Below are positions 10,319 through 22,173 of a stretch of 64,000 bases of DNA, one piece after another. Source of the DNA: Agrostemma githago. Lineage: Eukaryota; Streptophyta; Magnoliopsida; Caryophyllales; Caryophyllaceae. The notes under the pieces are model-generated. The model ran no database searches and was not told the origin of the DNA. It was given only the letters and a program-made list of their open reading frames with translations. The stretch is taken from the NCBI GenBank assembly GCA_958450325.1, contig OY288254.1:35225577-35289576 (forward strand), given 5' to 3'. The position numbers and the translations under genes are program-made. Positions within the stretch are counted from its first letter, which is position 1; every line of letters starts with the position of its first letter.

Positions 10319-12705
10319 TATATTAAAAACTAAATCGACTATTTTCTCATTTATTAGTATAAATCATAAAACAAAAATTAATTTATTGAACAAGTATACA
10401 AATCTCGCTTATAACAATAAAATACAAATTTTGAGTTAAAATTATAAATTAAAGAAATATTAGGAAAACATAAAATCGATATTATTTAGTTACTAGTGTC
10501 ACGATAACAACAAAATATTATAACGATCATTAATAATAAAATTACCAACGATTTATAAAACGATATTGAAAGTCGTAAAAATATTTATAAGGTACACGAT
10601 TTAAAAATAATATAATATTTATAGCGAATAATAAATAGCTAAAAAGTAGAAAACCGAAGTTAAAAGTATTTACTACATACTACTACTCAATCATACGATA
10701 TAAAATCGAGTAACGTCCAAAAGTTACCTTGAGTCGATATCCGAATGCTATATCCTTGCCCTTCTTGATGACTCCAAGCTCCAACCGCTTTGATATTTGT
10801 CTTACAAAAAGAACTTCGAGGCTCCGACGGAGATCGAGACAAATAGAAACAGTACCGAGAAATCAGAATAAGGAACGAAGAAGAAACAAGGAAACAGAGC
10901 TTGATAAACAACCCACACAACAGCAGCATTGGATGAGACGAAGGACCAAAACAAGGCATAGTTCGAAAATGAATAAAAACAGCAGCAACCGAGTGACATA
11001 CGACCAATAGCAGCAGTGTTATGATGATCAGAAACAAATGACGGAGAAAAAGCGCAGTATCGAACATCAAAAACAGCAGCAGCAGCACGAAGAGGAAAAA
11101 AACAATAAAACTCGAACAACAGTAGCGGTGGGTAGCGAGACCAACAACAATAATCATAGGAGCATTAGACATTAGAAATAGAGTCACAAGACAAAGGGAA
11201 CAACAAAAGGAACGATCGGCAGAAATGGAAGAAGAAACGGACAGTAGCAACCGTGACAGAACAGCAGCAACAAAACGTAGGAAAACGCAAGACAAAACTA
11301 AGCGTAGCAACATCACAAAGACAACGGTAGCAGCAACAACGAGCATCGAGTAACAACGACAACAAGAAGTACGAAAAGAAGGGGAGGAAATAAGAAGACA
11401 CCCGAGACAGAACATCAAATTACGACATAAGAGAAGAGGAAGACAAGAAAGATGAACAGCAACACAGTCACGTAAAACGGTGTAAGAAGAAGAAATTAAA
11501 AGGAGAAAAGAGTAAGAAGGAGAAGGGGAAAACGGAATAGCAGCAATACGATAAAAGCAACAGCAGTGGCCAAGAAACAAAATGCGGCAGCAACGAAGAA
11601 GAAAAGAGGAAGAAGGTCTCACGTTTAAAAGCAGCAGCGGGAATTAACGTGAACGGCAGCGTAACGCAGCAGCAGTAGTGCGACCAGCAGCAGCCGTACA
11701 CACGAACAGGGGACGGAAAAAGGCAGGGGCAGTACCGTAATAGCAGCCGAACGCAGCAGTACACAGGCATAGCAGCAGCAGCGTTCAGAAATATTGAGAA
11801 GGTTCACGCAATACACGAACTGAAGGGGAAAAAAATGGTGAGGAAGACAGACACGATCAACACAGCAGCATCAACAAAAAGCAGCAACAACAGTGGCGTA
11901 ATACTGGTACGAAGTCAGTGAAGAAGAAAGGAGAAGGAGTGGATCGGGCCGACGGTAAGGCGTGAAAAAAATAGGAAAAGAATGAATGGGAAAATAAAAT
12001 GGACGAAGGGGAGGTGAAAATGAGAGATTTGTGTGTGTGTCAGGGAAGGCAAAAGAGGGAATGAATCATGAAGAGTTGGGAAGTGCGTTGAACCATGACA
12101 ACAAATGGGGTATGAATGGGAAGTGGTGGACGTAACTATCAACAAAACAAAAACAAAAAAAAGGAAAAGGGGATGGACAAGGGGGGGTTAGTAGAAAAGC
12201 GTTTATAGACTAAAAAGTTCCGAGTCAAGAGTCGACCCATGCAACAAATTAAAATCGAGTTGAAAAAGTAAATAATTTGACCCATTAAAAGATCAAGTAA
12301 ATAAAATATTCTCGAGATTAAAATAAAATGTTCGAGACGAAAAATAAGTTTGTAAAATAAATAATTAGACGATGAAATAGTATTTCCCGATAAATAATAA
12401 ATTTTTGATAAAGTAAATTAAATTTATTTCTCGAGGAAAGGAAATAAATATTTTGACGAAACTTAAAATCGTCGAAATAGACTTTCGATAAGTATTAAAT
12501 CAAAAGTATAAAATGAATCGAAACAGAAATAAAATATGTTTTAAATATAAGAATAGTTTCCGAGACCAACAGAATTTTAGGAGTTTGAAACGATTAAATG
12601 ATAAATTCGTTTTATAATTATTTTAAGAATTACGAGTTAAATCGTAAAACCGAAAATATGAACATAATTTTAATTTAATTTACTTTATAAAATCAGGGGT
12701 GTTAC
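10319..12705 (-). mobile_element. LARD-1 copy 1, 3' LTR, proximal part
   Basis: Reading leftward, the LTR starts at the rc of GTAACACCCCTGATTTT (12690-12705) and runs to the Helitron boundary at 10319. It matches 39606-41765 (same strand) and 44928-47008 (opposite strand). Its first base(s) form part of the GTTAC duplication made by the Tekay insertion. A possible TATA box (CTATAAAC on the minus strand) lies near 12200. On the minus strand 10690-11830 is rich in TGC, CTG and TTC triplets and poor in stops, which creates long but meaningless Cys/Leu/Phe ORFs in all three frames. Confidence 0.85.
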
Positions 12706-14534
12706 TTTAACACCCCCGTTTATCCAAGAGCCTTAACTACGCCTTCTCGGATAAATGAGAGTGTTACCATCCCGGGGTAACCGAGGTCGTAGTCTCATCA
12801 CAAAACAATACTGAAACACAACCGAGGTTAATAGATTATTCAAAGGATGCAAACCAAGTTCGGAACTAAGTACGGTTACAAAAAAACCCAAAATGACTAC
12901 ATAAACAAAAAGGGTCTATTCAGTACTAATGACGGAAACATGCTAAGAGTATGACGACGTGGATTACACACTCCTTTCCCGAACAGCAAATCCCTTTAGT
13001 TAAGCACACATCAAGGATCCACATCTGCATCAATACTCTGCTCCCCAAAATACCGGAAATGTCAATTGGATCGTCGCAGAGCCCCAGTAAAATAGGGTGA
13101 CAATTTAGACAATGATAACACGGTTAAAACATGCTAACACTAATATACAAGTACGAAATATGAAACAACAAATCTCAACAATCTTAATTCCATCATCGGT
13201 ACCAATTAACAACGCCATCTCCACATCCTCGGTACAATCATGATACCAATCAACATTCCCATCTCAATATTCTCATCTCAACTCGTCTGGAAGGCCCTTT
13301 TATTCCGAGTGTGCACACCCCCCGCAGGTTCAACAACCCGCGAGGAGAAATCAGGGAGGGGACCGTGATCAGGGGCCCCGGCTAGGTCTAAAGCTAGCCT
13401 CACCAACTCCAATATATTAATATTCATCAATCATTCTCCCATAAATATTCAACATTATTCTTACTATCACAATATCACATCGTACTCGTAATTCATACAT
13501 GCATAATCATATTAACGTGTTCTAAGTAAGGAAAACCTTACCTAGGTAATTAGCAGGTCACCACAGCGTCGGTAGTATATATATATCACCACCGAAATTC
13601 TACGAAGTCCGAACCTAATAAAATATTGTATACATAAATTAATATCATCCTAATAACGTAGACAAAACAAAATAAATAAAATGAAACCTAACTCGAATTA
13701 GCCGTTCCTTATTATTATATGAGCGATACCATCCTAATTAGATTAGACCAACATGTCTATATTATCCAACTTCATGCTATAATAACAATGCCCATATAAA
13801 ACAATAGGAATTAACAGTAACCTTTATAATAATAATACTCTTAACCCAGGATAAAATCCACTTCTAACGACACTATAAAAATACTCTCAAACTTTATATA
13901 TTTAATACCAAAATCAACAAACAGTAGCCGCCTTAATAATAATACCCTACTACTCTCACCTTAAGCCACGAACCAGATACCACGGCAAAGCAACGACACC
14001 CTCACAGATAACCACAAACAATAATACTCAGTAACAACAATAGTTCACCGACAACAAAGACCTTACGACTCCCTCACTAACCCTCCAACTGGAGAACAAC
14101 ACAGCCCGTCAACAATAGCGCATAAGCACAGCCTCACGTCGGTCACAGTCCCGACCTTGGCCCTAATATAACGGTGGTCTATCTAATACAATGTCAGGAT
14201 AAACTAACGACGGTAAAATAGAAGGACAACGAAATATACCTAGAGATGCGTACCCGGTCGTGATCTTACTCTACCGACGGCCCGACCCGATCCTGAAATT
14301 CTCCCTTATATTCCCTTTACCGTGTATGTTGATGGTCAGGATGATTACGTACTCGATGGAATTGTTCGTAGGTTTCGTTTTTGGTGCGGCAGAAAAGATT
14401 ATGAATCCCCTAGCTTACTAATGATGGTGTGCGGCCAAATGTGAACCCAATATGGGGAAGAGGGAGTGGTGTGTGCGAATAGTAGGGTTACCAGATGAAC
14501 TCATATTTTATATAGAAGTATAGTAGCGTTATAG

Positions 14535-16292
14535 TGTAATACTCGTATTTTTCATAGTAAGTTAAACTGTAAGTCAAACCAAGTTAGGTTATGAGCCGGG
14601 TTAATTATTAAGTGGAAACCCGAGCAATCACGTTATAAGCCTTACAAAGCTAGTAGATGAACCGAGCCCAATTAATCAGTGGGACACGCTCCTAAGCTTA
14701 CATTCAAGTGTTATAAGATAGTATATTATAATGGGCCGCCAAACAACCAAAACCCATGCAATCCTATTATTAACGCACACCCCGCAACCCTATTATTAAC
14801 GCACACCCCTAATCACCTAGTAATACCCTAGCAATCTTCACGTACAATTCACACACACATCACGTAGACAGCCGCTAGGAGCAAGGATAAAGGGAAAGAG
14901 AACACTAGAAGTCGGGTCGGTCCATCGATCACACCGTACACGCAACTATAGGTATGACTACGTCGTTTTCTCCGTTTTACCACTCTTGGTTGAATTGTAA
15001 TGTCAAATAACGATGGCCGGGAATATTATTGTCGGAGCTGTGTCTTAGTGTTGTGTCGTTATTATCCTTGTTGTGAGGCCGCCGTGTTGGTGTTGGTTGT
15101 TAAACGGTATTGTCTACAGTCGGGTCGTGTAATTGCAGCCGTCATATAGTTGTTGGTGTCGAGGTTGTTGGGGCGTGTTGTTACTGGTTTGTTAGTTGTT
15201 ATGCACGGTTGATGTCGATTGTATGTTACCTTGTTGTTTTGATGTCGGTGTGCCTTAGCCTTGTGGTGTCGGTCTAGGAAAGGTGTAGAGTGTGTGAGTT
15301 ACTAATATGCTGTTACGTCTGAGTTACTACTATGAGGTTACGTCATTAAGATGGAGTGGTTTAGATGGATTCAATTAGATGGAGTGGTATAGGCTACGTT
15401 ATTATATAATTTTGTAGTAGGCTACTAGTTCTTTTATTTTATAATTTAATTAGGACGTATCGATTCCACTTTATATATTAAATACATTAGGTCGATATTA
15501 ATTAAAGTATATAATATCTTATTAGGAACGGATTTCGTAGAGTTCCCGTGGTGAACCGTGCTACCCGCGTTGTGGTAAATTGCTGGTTAGGTAAGGTTTT
15601 CCTTACTTGGAATGTGTTAATACTATAATGTCGTACGAGCTATGTATTTATGATATAAGAATGATATGGATGAGATTGAGTAGTGTAGCGAAATCCTGAC
15701 CGGGAGGTCCATTGAGTAGTGTAGCGGAATCCTGACCGGGAGGTCCATTGAGTAGTGTAGCGAAATCCTGACCGGGAGGTCCATTGAGTACTGTAGCGTA
15801 TTGGTATCGATGATGGTACTGAGATGACTGAGACTGGATGTTTATATTCCGTACTTGTATTTTAATGTTAGCATGTTCTAACCATTTTCTCTGTCTAAAT
15901 TGTCACCCTATCTATTGGGGGCCTGCGACGATCCAATTGACATTTTCGGTCTTTTGGGGAGCAGAGTATTGATGCAGATATGGATCATTGATGTGTGCTT
16001 AACTAAAGGGAATTGCTGTTCGGGAAGGGAGTGCGTAGCCATAGTTGTCATACTTTTAGCATGTTCCGTCGTTAGTACTTAATAGACCTTTTATTCATGA
16101 AGTTGTTTAGGGTTTTTGTAACCATACTTATTTCTTGAACATGGTTTGTATCCTTTGAATAATCTATTAAACTCGGTTGTGTTTCAGTATTGTGTTGTGA
16201 TGTGACTACTACCTCGGTTAACCCGAGATGGTAACACTCTCATTTATCCGGGAAGGCCTAGTTAAGGCTCTTGGATAAACGGGGGTGCTACA
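14535..16292 (+). mobile_element. Solo LTR of a Tekay-related family
   Basis: It begins TGTAATACTCGTATTT, ends GGATAAACGGGGGTGCTACA, and is flanked by a perfect 5-bp duplication TATAG at 14530-14534 and 16293-16297. The uninterrupted sequence is visible in the other Tekay LTR near 35233 (GTTATAGTGCG). Both termini are like those of the host Tekay LTR, so it belongs to a related subfamily, but in opposite orientation and with a different middle. No internal region remains, which is the usual outcome of LTR-LTR recombination. Confidence 0.9.
15677..15799 (+). repeat. Tandem repeat, 36-bp unit, 3.4 copies
   Basis: Three almost identical 36-bp units (TTGAGTAGTGTAGCGAAATC...) at 15677-15712, 15713-15748 and 15749-15784 are followed by a partial copy. 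Only one base differs between units 1 and 2. It lies inside the solo LTR. Confidence 0.9.
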
Positions 16293-17035
16293 TATAGTGC
16301 GTGAAGTAAAGCGATGTGGGTAAGCTTAACGGATATTAGAAATAAGTTGAAAGAAACGGGCTTACTCGTATCTACTCGCATCATATAATACTACCCATTA
16401 AATTAAAGAGACCCGGGTAACAAGAAATACGAGTATTACAATCTACCCTCCTTATAAGGAACTTCGTCCCGAAGTTCACTTCCTGTATTGAACAACTAAC
16501 TCTACCAAACTGACAGATCAACTAATCATCAAACTAACATGATTAACGTAACATGAATAACTGGGACGGGATAATACAGTCTACCCTCCGACACCTCTAA
16601 TGATTTACCATGCTCGATGATGGGAGGGATTTGTCACGTCCCCACCGTCAATAATATAACCGGCTACACCTAACACGTAGATAGGGTAAGTCGGGTCGAA
16701 TCCACGGGGACGGTAAAGTAGAGTCTAAACTAAGGTCACCCGATTACTAGACTAAGTCAACGGACTAAGCTAAACTAAGGTGATAAGAAGGGGAAGAAAG
16801 CTAGACTATGACTAAGGTGACGAGAAAACAAGTAAGGAAAAAGGGCTAGGATTAGGTCGGGGTCAAAGGCGTAATGGAATGGTCGAGGAAGAACTAGAGT
16901 GAAGGGAGTAGTAGGGTAATCTAGGTGTGGTCCAGGCTCTCGCTACGTAGACCGACCTAGAGGTTTCACCTAAAACCCATCTCGGCGATACACATGACAA
17001 ACGGGGTTACTACACTACAAGAAAAACTGTTCCGG

Positions 17036-17275
17036 GCGTCCACCTGATTGGCGTCCTGGGCATATGGACGCCTAAATGGCGTCCGAAAAGTCAAACGGGC
17101 GTCCACAGTCGGACGTCAAACTTGGCGTCCGACTGTAGTTGGGGAGGACAAAATTGAACCCAAATGACGTCCACAGGCGGACGCCATTTAACCCAAATGG
17201 CGTCCACTGTCTGACGCCATATTCTGCAAAGTGGCGTCCAATAGTGGACGCCCGTCGTCTTCAATGTGGCGTCAA
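17036..17275 (+). repeat. Left subterminal repeats of the CACTA element
   Basis: About a dozen direct and inverted copies of GGCGTCCA / TGGACGCC words fill this segment, some combining into imperfect palindromes such as GGCGTCC...GGACGCC. In CACTA elements such repeats bind the element's DNA-binding protein. Confidence 0.85.
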
Positions 17276-17584
17276 ATAGCCGCTCACCCCTCTCTCCCCC
17301 TTCACTTGTTAAAAAAAAAATTCTCTCTACATTCTCCCTCTACGCTCGCCGACCCCAAATAGCATTCCTCTCCCACTTTTCATCCTTTATTCCTAATTTT
17401 CGTACGTTTTCTTAGTTTATTTCGTTTCTATTCATTGTTAGCGTTATTTATTGATTGTTTGTTAGTTAATTTCGTTTAGGTCTAAATTTCGATTAGGTTG
17501 ATTAGTTTAGGCCAAGCTCGATTTCATCTAATAATAACTATATTCAATGATTTCATCTAATAATAACTGAAATTGAAATCGTTC

Positions 17585-18033
17585 TTCTGTACGCAGGACG
17601 CCTACCAAGAAGAGATGGAGAGACTCGAGGCTGATCCTGATGTTGAGGAAGTCGACCCAAACGAGACTTGGTTCAAGGTCGTCAAAGGTTACAGGAAAGG
17701 AAGTGTGTACGGTGTGGGAAATGCACACGGTATGTACTCAGACCTCCCACATCGCGTCTGAGCACCTCCACACAGATGGAGTACACGCCGGCCGGATCTC
17801 AGCAGCCCGATCCGGAGAAGGAGCAAATGAAGGAGTAGCTGACAGCGCAGCAACAGCAACTGAAGGACCAGGCAGAACACATCAAGAGAATTGAGGAACA
17901 GATGGCCATGTTTCAGGCCGTGCTTCAGAAATGCAACCAAGGTCGTCCTCCCTCACCCCCTCCAGACGACAGAGACCCCTTTAACGGGGATGGTGGTAAC
18001 TCCGGTGCTGCAGCTAGCTTCACAGTTAGTTGA
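17585..18033 (+). pseudogene. Remnant of an En/Spm-type transposase-associated gene (C-terminal part)
   Basis: After a probable splice acceptor (TACGCAG at about 17590-17596) the frame reads DAYQEEMERLEADPD then WFKVVKGYRKGSVYGVGN, which resembles the conserved core of the plant Ptta/En/Spm transposase family (a VYGLG-type motif). It stops at 17759-17761. A different frame then continues with the usual Gln-rich coiled coil (QQQQLKDQAEHIKRIEEQMA, about 17840-17905) and a Pro/Gly-rich tail ending at TGA 18031-18033, after an internal TAG near 17838. A frameshift and a stop break the gene, and the N-terminal part is missing. Confidence 0.7.
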
Positions 18034-18309
18034 TTGTTTTTTGTTGTTGTTGTTTTAACTGTATATACGGATTATGTATCTTTGAACTAGTTTAGACTTG
18101 TGTACCTTCAAACCGTATGTTAAATCTTTTTATATAAGTTTTTTCAGCATAAATGAGTCGAGAGATGAAATCTTTCGGTTGACTGAGCTTGAATGTGGTT
18201 GAGGTATTGTGGATAGTCGACATTTGTGGTTGGTTGAGAGTTGTGGTTGTGGTTTATTTTGCAGGTTTTGGCTAAACATTGAACGCATGTTTACGGTCAT
18301 GCAACAGCG

Positions 18310-18650
18310 TAAATAGCGTCCAATAACGGGCGCCATGGCGGACGCCAGCAGCAGCTGAAATGACGTCCGACTGTGGACGCGAAGTCTCCCTGGGTGGCGT
18401 CCACAGTCGGTCGCCAACTCGAGGAACATGGCGTCCGACTGTGGACGCCACCCAAGGACACTTGGCGTCCACAGTCGGTCGCCACCATGCCGTCCATTGT
18501 CGGTCGTCAATTCCCTTGGCGTCCAATAGTGGACGCCCGTTTCGAAAATGGGCGACCGGGCGTGGCTTCCGCTTTCTGACGTCTGTTTGTGGACGCCCGT
18601 CCCTTTATAGCGTCCATTATCGGTGCCCACTAGGTGGACGCCGGTGACTA
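18310..18650 (+). repeat. Right subterminal repeats of the CACTA element
   Basis: Many copies of GGCGTCC and GGACGCC, often as GGCGTCCACAGTCGG or its complement, alternate in both orientations. They are in denser and longer form than at the left end. The long overlapping ORFs on both strands here are artefacts of this repeat. Confidence 0.85.
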
Positions 18651-19910
18651 TTTTTCTTGTAGTGCTAGCGCGCTATAGTGGCCTAGGTCGCATCCGGGCT
18701 CTCGCTACGTAGACCGACCTAGGGGTCGTCCTCACCGGGCTCTCGCTACGTAGTGAGGGAACCAAACCCACAAACAAACTATCACCCACAAGAGAAATGC
18801 AAGGAAAACAAGCATATGCACATACTAGTCATTCAAGCATTTCAACAAACATGTGATATGCATCAAACCAAGAGGAAACCCAAATCTTCCACCAACATCT
18901 CCAACAATCCCTTAATCATCCAATTAACACCCTAATTACCCTACTAACCCTAGCAAGATACTACTCTAACATAATCAAACTACAACTAACAAGAACAAAG
19001 GGAATCAACATAAGAAACAAAACAAACATGAAGATAATAGTGAAAAAGATGAACTAAGAACAATAAGATGAACAAAGATTAAAACTTGGATTAATAAACA
19101 AGATAAAGAGTAAAAAAAAGAGAATATTATACCATACTAGTGAAGAATGAAAAGAAGAACACTTGTATAGAAGAAAACCCAAATAATTCCACAGAGGTTG
19201 TCAATCTTGGATGGATTCTTCAAGAGATCCAATATACAAGAGTAAACTAGGATTAAAGAGTAATTAAGGACTAATCTACTCTAATCTAAGCTAATCTAAC
19301 CTAAAGTAGTCTATGGTTTAGTGGGTAATGAAGAACATAAGCTTCACAAAACAAGGGAAGAGTATATATAGGGTTACAAGTGGAAAGGAGAAGAAAGAAA
19401 CAAGCGCGGGGTAGCAGCAGGCCCGTCCCGGCCGAGACGGGGTGGTCCCGGTCGGGATGGGGTCGGTCCCGGCCGGGAGGAGCTGCTCTCGGTCGGCAAG
19501 GAGTACAGACAGTAGCTCCTCTTTTTGCTCCTTCATCCCGGACGGGATGAGGCCATACCCGTCGGGGATGAGTCTTGAAGGCCTCCAATATGAACTTTTT
19601 GGTCCTTCCTTGGTTCTCATGGGCTTCCCATCGATTCTTAGGACTCGGGATCGGGTCTCGGAGGCTCGGGATTGGATCCCAAGGTCTCGGGATCGACTCC
19701 AAGGAATCGAGTGATCGTTCCTTAGCTTCGTTGGCTCCAAAAAGTGTATGTAATGAGTCGGAATCGCTCCAACTCTTCATGAATGGTCTCGGGAACCTGA
19801 AACGAGCTAGAGGAAGCATAAGTAGCCCATAAACCGCTCCCAAGGACCGATTCCACAAGGAAAATGGGACCCAAACACCACAAAATAGGCACTACAAACT
19901 ACACTTATCA

Positions 19911-22173
19911 ACTCCCCCACACTTAACCCTTACTCTCCCTCGAGTAAGCACATACTAACTACTAAACTAGTCGAGCGGGTATTAGCGCACCCTACGCCCT
20001 TTCAACTCATGCGAGTACACTTAGAGGACAAGTGCACTCCGCAAGGCAAGTGGGGTCTTGCGACAAAATTGTGGATGCAACCGGACACAAGACACAAAGA
20101 CAAACAAGCACACAAACAAACAAATAAACGGTTGCACCCAAAAGAAAACAAATACCGCTTCCCTCAACAAAGCGGTGAAAAGACACCGGTTTAGGACTCA
20201 AGGCAAGTGACAACGTTCCCAAGCTAGCAATACAAACCAAGGTGAACCAAACCCTAATAGTATGACGACAAAGCAACAAAAACGTTGGTAACTTACCTAG
20301 ATTCCTCCTAACTTTCTAAGAACGTACTACGGGACGATCGGCGGAGTGGAAAAGGGATGAACCACGGTGTTAGTCGACACTGTAGGTAAGTGAGACCCCG
20401 CCCCCTTTAGCGATGAGCCAAGAGGTTCGTCCCATGCCCGAAACCGCCTAACTAGTCCAAGTAAAAAGGTGGAAAAAGCAAAATGAGGGAAGACCGACCA
20501 TTGCCGCTATCATCCTTCCTAGGGACTCGGTCGTTTGGTAGGCTCTTCACGGCAAAAGTCGGAAAAAGGATTATTTATGTGGGGTTGAGATCTTTTTGTG
20601 AGACGATTTTCTTTTTGGCATCCTTTTCTTTTTTGTATTTTTGCCTTGTTTGTTGCCATGTCATTTCTTTTTCTTCCTTTCTATTTTCTTTTTGGCTTTG
20701 GTGCCTTTTCTTTTTCTTCATTTCTTTCTTTCTTTCATTTTCTTTCTTTTCTTTGCCCTTTTTGGCATGATTTGGCTTTTTTGGCATTTCTTTGTGTATC
20801 AAGAAAGGGAGAATTCAACAAATTGCAATTTATTGTGTGGATATGTGTAGGAGGTAGGGGAATGGGTATGTCGGGGGTGCGCATTCCCTTTCAAACCCAC
20901 AAAAAGGTGGAGAACTTGGACTAATCAAACAATCCCAAACACGGTCACCTAAGGGACGGGACTCGGTAACCAAGGCCTTTTCACACCGTGGGTGGTCATA
21001 ATGGTCAAAAGTGCAAATCCCGTAGTAAATCCCTAGTAAGCTAGGTGGACTTAAGGTAAAGGACCAACGAATTCATTGATTTAGGGTCATTTTACTAGAC
21101 TAAAGTCCAAGACTCGATTTACATTACTAGGAAGGGAAAGTAAACATTCGCACACTAGCCTCTAAACCGGGTTTTCAAAAACGGTTTACACACATGACAC
21201 ACAACACAACACAAAACAAAGACATGACGAAAACGAACGAAAGAAAAAGAAGCAAAAGCAACAAAACAAAAACAAAACAAAACAAACATATAACAAACAC
21301 CACCCCGAACATCCAAATAAGCAACCAACCAACACCAAACTTTACATAGCTCCACCCGAGCACACCATATCACAAACCTCCAAACATCAAAAGAAGTAAA
21401 GAGGAAAAAGGGATAAAAGGCGTTACCGGACGTCTTGAAAGCTTTCCAAAGCTAATGGTGATTTAAGCAACCTATAGGGAAAAAGGGAGGCAAACACACA
21501 CGACAAAACAAACATACGACACAAAGACAAGAAAGGAAAACACACAAAAGGAAAATCTTTTTGATTTTTGAGAAAAAATTTCAAATTTTTAGGGTTTTTA
21601 AGGATTTTTTCGAAAAAAACTACAAAAATAAAACTAACTATACTAGAATATCGCTCCCCCACACTTAAACCGAGCAATGTCCTCATGCTCGATCGTAGTG
21701 TGTGGAGAGACAAAAGGAAAGAAAAGAAACTATGAAAATAAAGCTAAAAATCAAAATGAAGATGAAGAAAAGGGTAGAATGCGTCCGGCCGGGGTGTAAT
21801 CAAGTCACCATGGGCCGAGACAAAAAAAGATATGGATGGGGGAAGAAATAAAAGAAGGAAATAAAAGGAAATGGGAGGGGAGGGCTAGGTGTAATCAAGT
21901 CACCTAGCCCGGATTCCGCCTAAATCCGACTAAATCCTACAAAAAGAAAAATGAAATAAAGAAAGAGAAAAGACTTGTAAATTTGGATTTTTCAAATGAT
22001 TCTCGATGTAATCACATCATCGAGAATCGGGAGCGATCACCATAAAGGCCCCGAGGGCCAACAAATTACTCATAGGAAGGGGGAAATAAAATAGACAAGC
22101 ATCAAAAACGGAAAAGAAAAGAAAGTTGCCATACCAAGGGTTAGCAACTAACGCATCTCCATCGTTTCAATAA
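19911..22173 (-). other. Long 3' untranslated part of the Athila-like element
   Basis: No coding signal is seen in these 2.3 kb between the end of the Athila ORF-1-like gene and the 3' LTR. The plus strand is T-rich with a polypyrimidine stretch at 20600-20780, producing Phe-rich ORFs that are not genes. The purine tract next to the LTR (rc of ACTCCCCCACACTT, 19911-19924) should prime plus-strand synthesis. Confidence 0.7.

Larger units (their letters stand above)
12706..16440 (-). mobile_element. Tekay 3' LTR, interrupted by a solo LTR
   Basis: The LTR occupies 12706-14534 and 16298-16440, about 1.97 kb, and matches the 5' LTR at 33400-35383 with scattered differences. Its outer end is TTTAACACCCCC where the partner has TGTAACACCCCC. 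Its inner end is ...GAGTATTACA at 16431-16440, followed by the polypurine tract. The 5' LTR differs by a roughly 21-bp duplication (GGTACCATCATGGTACC region, 33925-33955). Positions 16441-16617 are Tekay 3' untranslated sequence up to the Athila-like insertion. Confidence 0.88.
17013..18664 (+). mobile_element. Non-autonomous CACTA (En/Spm) DNA transposon
   Basis: The terminal inverted repeats CACTACAAGAAAAA (17013-17026) and TTTTTCTTGTAGTG (18651-18664) are the plant CACTA signature. They are flanked by the 3-bp duplication CTA at 17010-17012 and 18665-18667. The other Athila-like LTR provides the empty site at about 26976. At 1652 bp it is far too short to encode both En/Spm proteins, and keeps only a remnant of one gene. 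Subterminal repeats fill both ends. Confidence 0.95.
16618..19910 (-). mobile_element. Athila-like 3' LTR containing a CACTA element
   Basis: Without the 1652-bp CACTA element and its 3-bp duplication the LTR is 1638 bp, against 1640 bp for the partner. In plus orientation it starts TGATGGGAGGG and ends ACACTTATCA. It holds a TATATATA box on the minus strand at 19363-19370 with GC-rich palindromes upstream at about 19410-19570. Confidence 0.9.

Noticed and set aside
10687..12145. Long Cys/Leu/Phe-rich ORFs on the minus strand (repeated at 39972-41433 and on the plus strand at 45565-47018)
   Set aside because: They are open in all three frames at once, have transmembrane-like but monotonous composition, and coincide with a triplet-rich, stop-poor part of the LARD-1 LTR. 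No domain is visible.
16540..16600. A second LTR-end-like phrase (GGATAATACAGTCTACCCTCC) near the Tekay 3' end
   Set aside because: Too short to support another LTR boundary; no TG/CA pair or duplication was found around it.
18130..18647. Overlapping ORFs on both strands with repeated VDATQG / TVGRH phrases
   Set aside because: Produced by CACTA subterminal repeats, whose reverse-complement words read open in every frame.
20483..20924. Phe-rich ORFs that look like a membrane protein
   Set aside because: They are translations of a polypyrimidine tract in the Athila-like 3' untranslated region, with ORFs on both strands.
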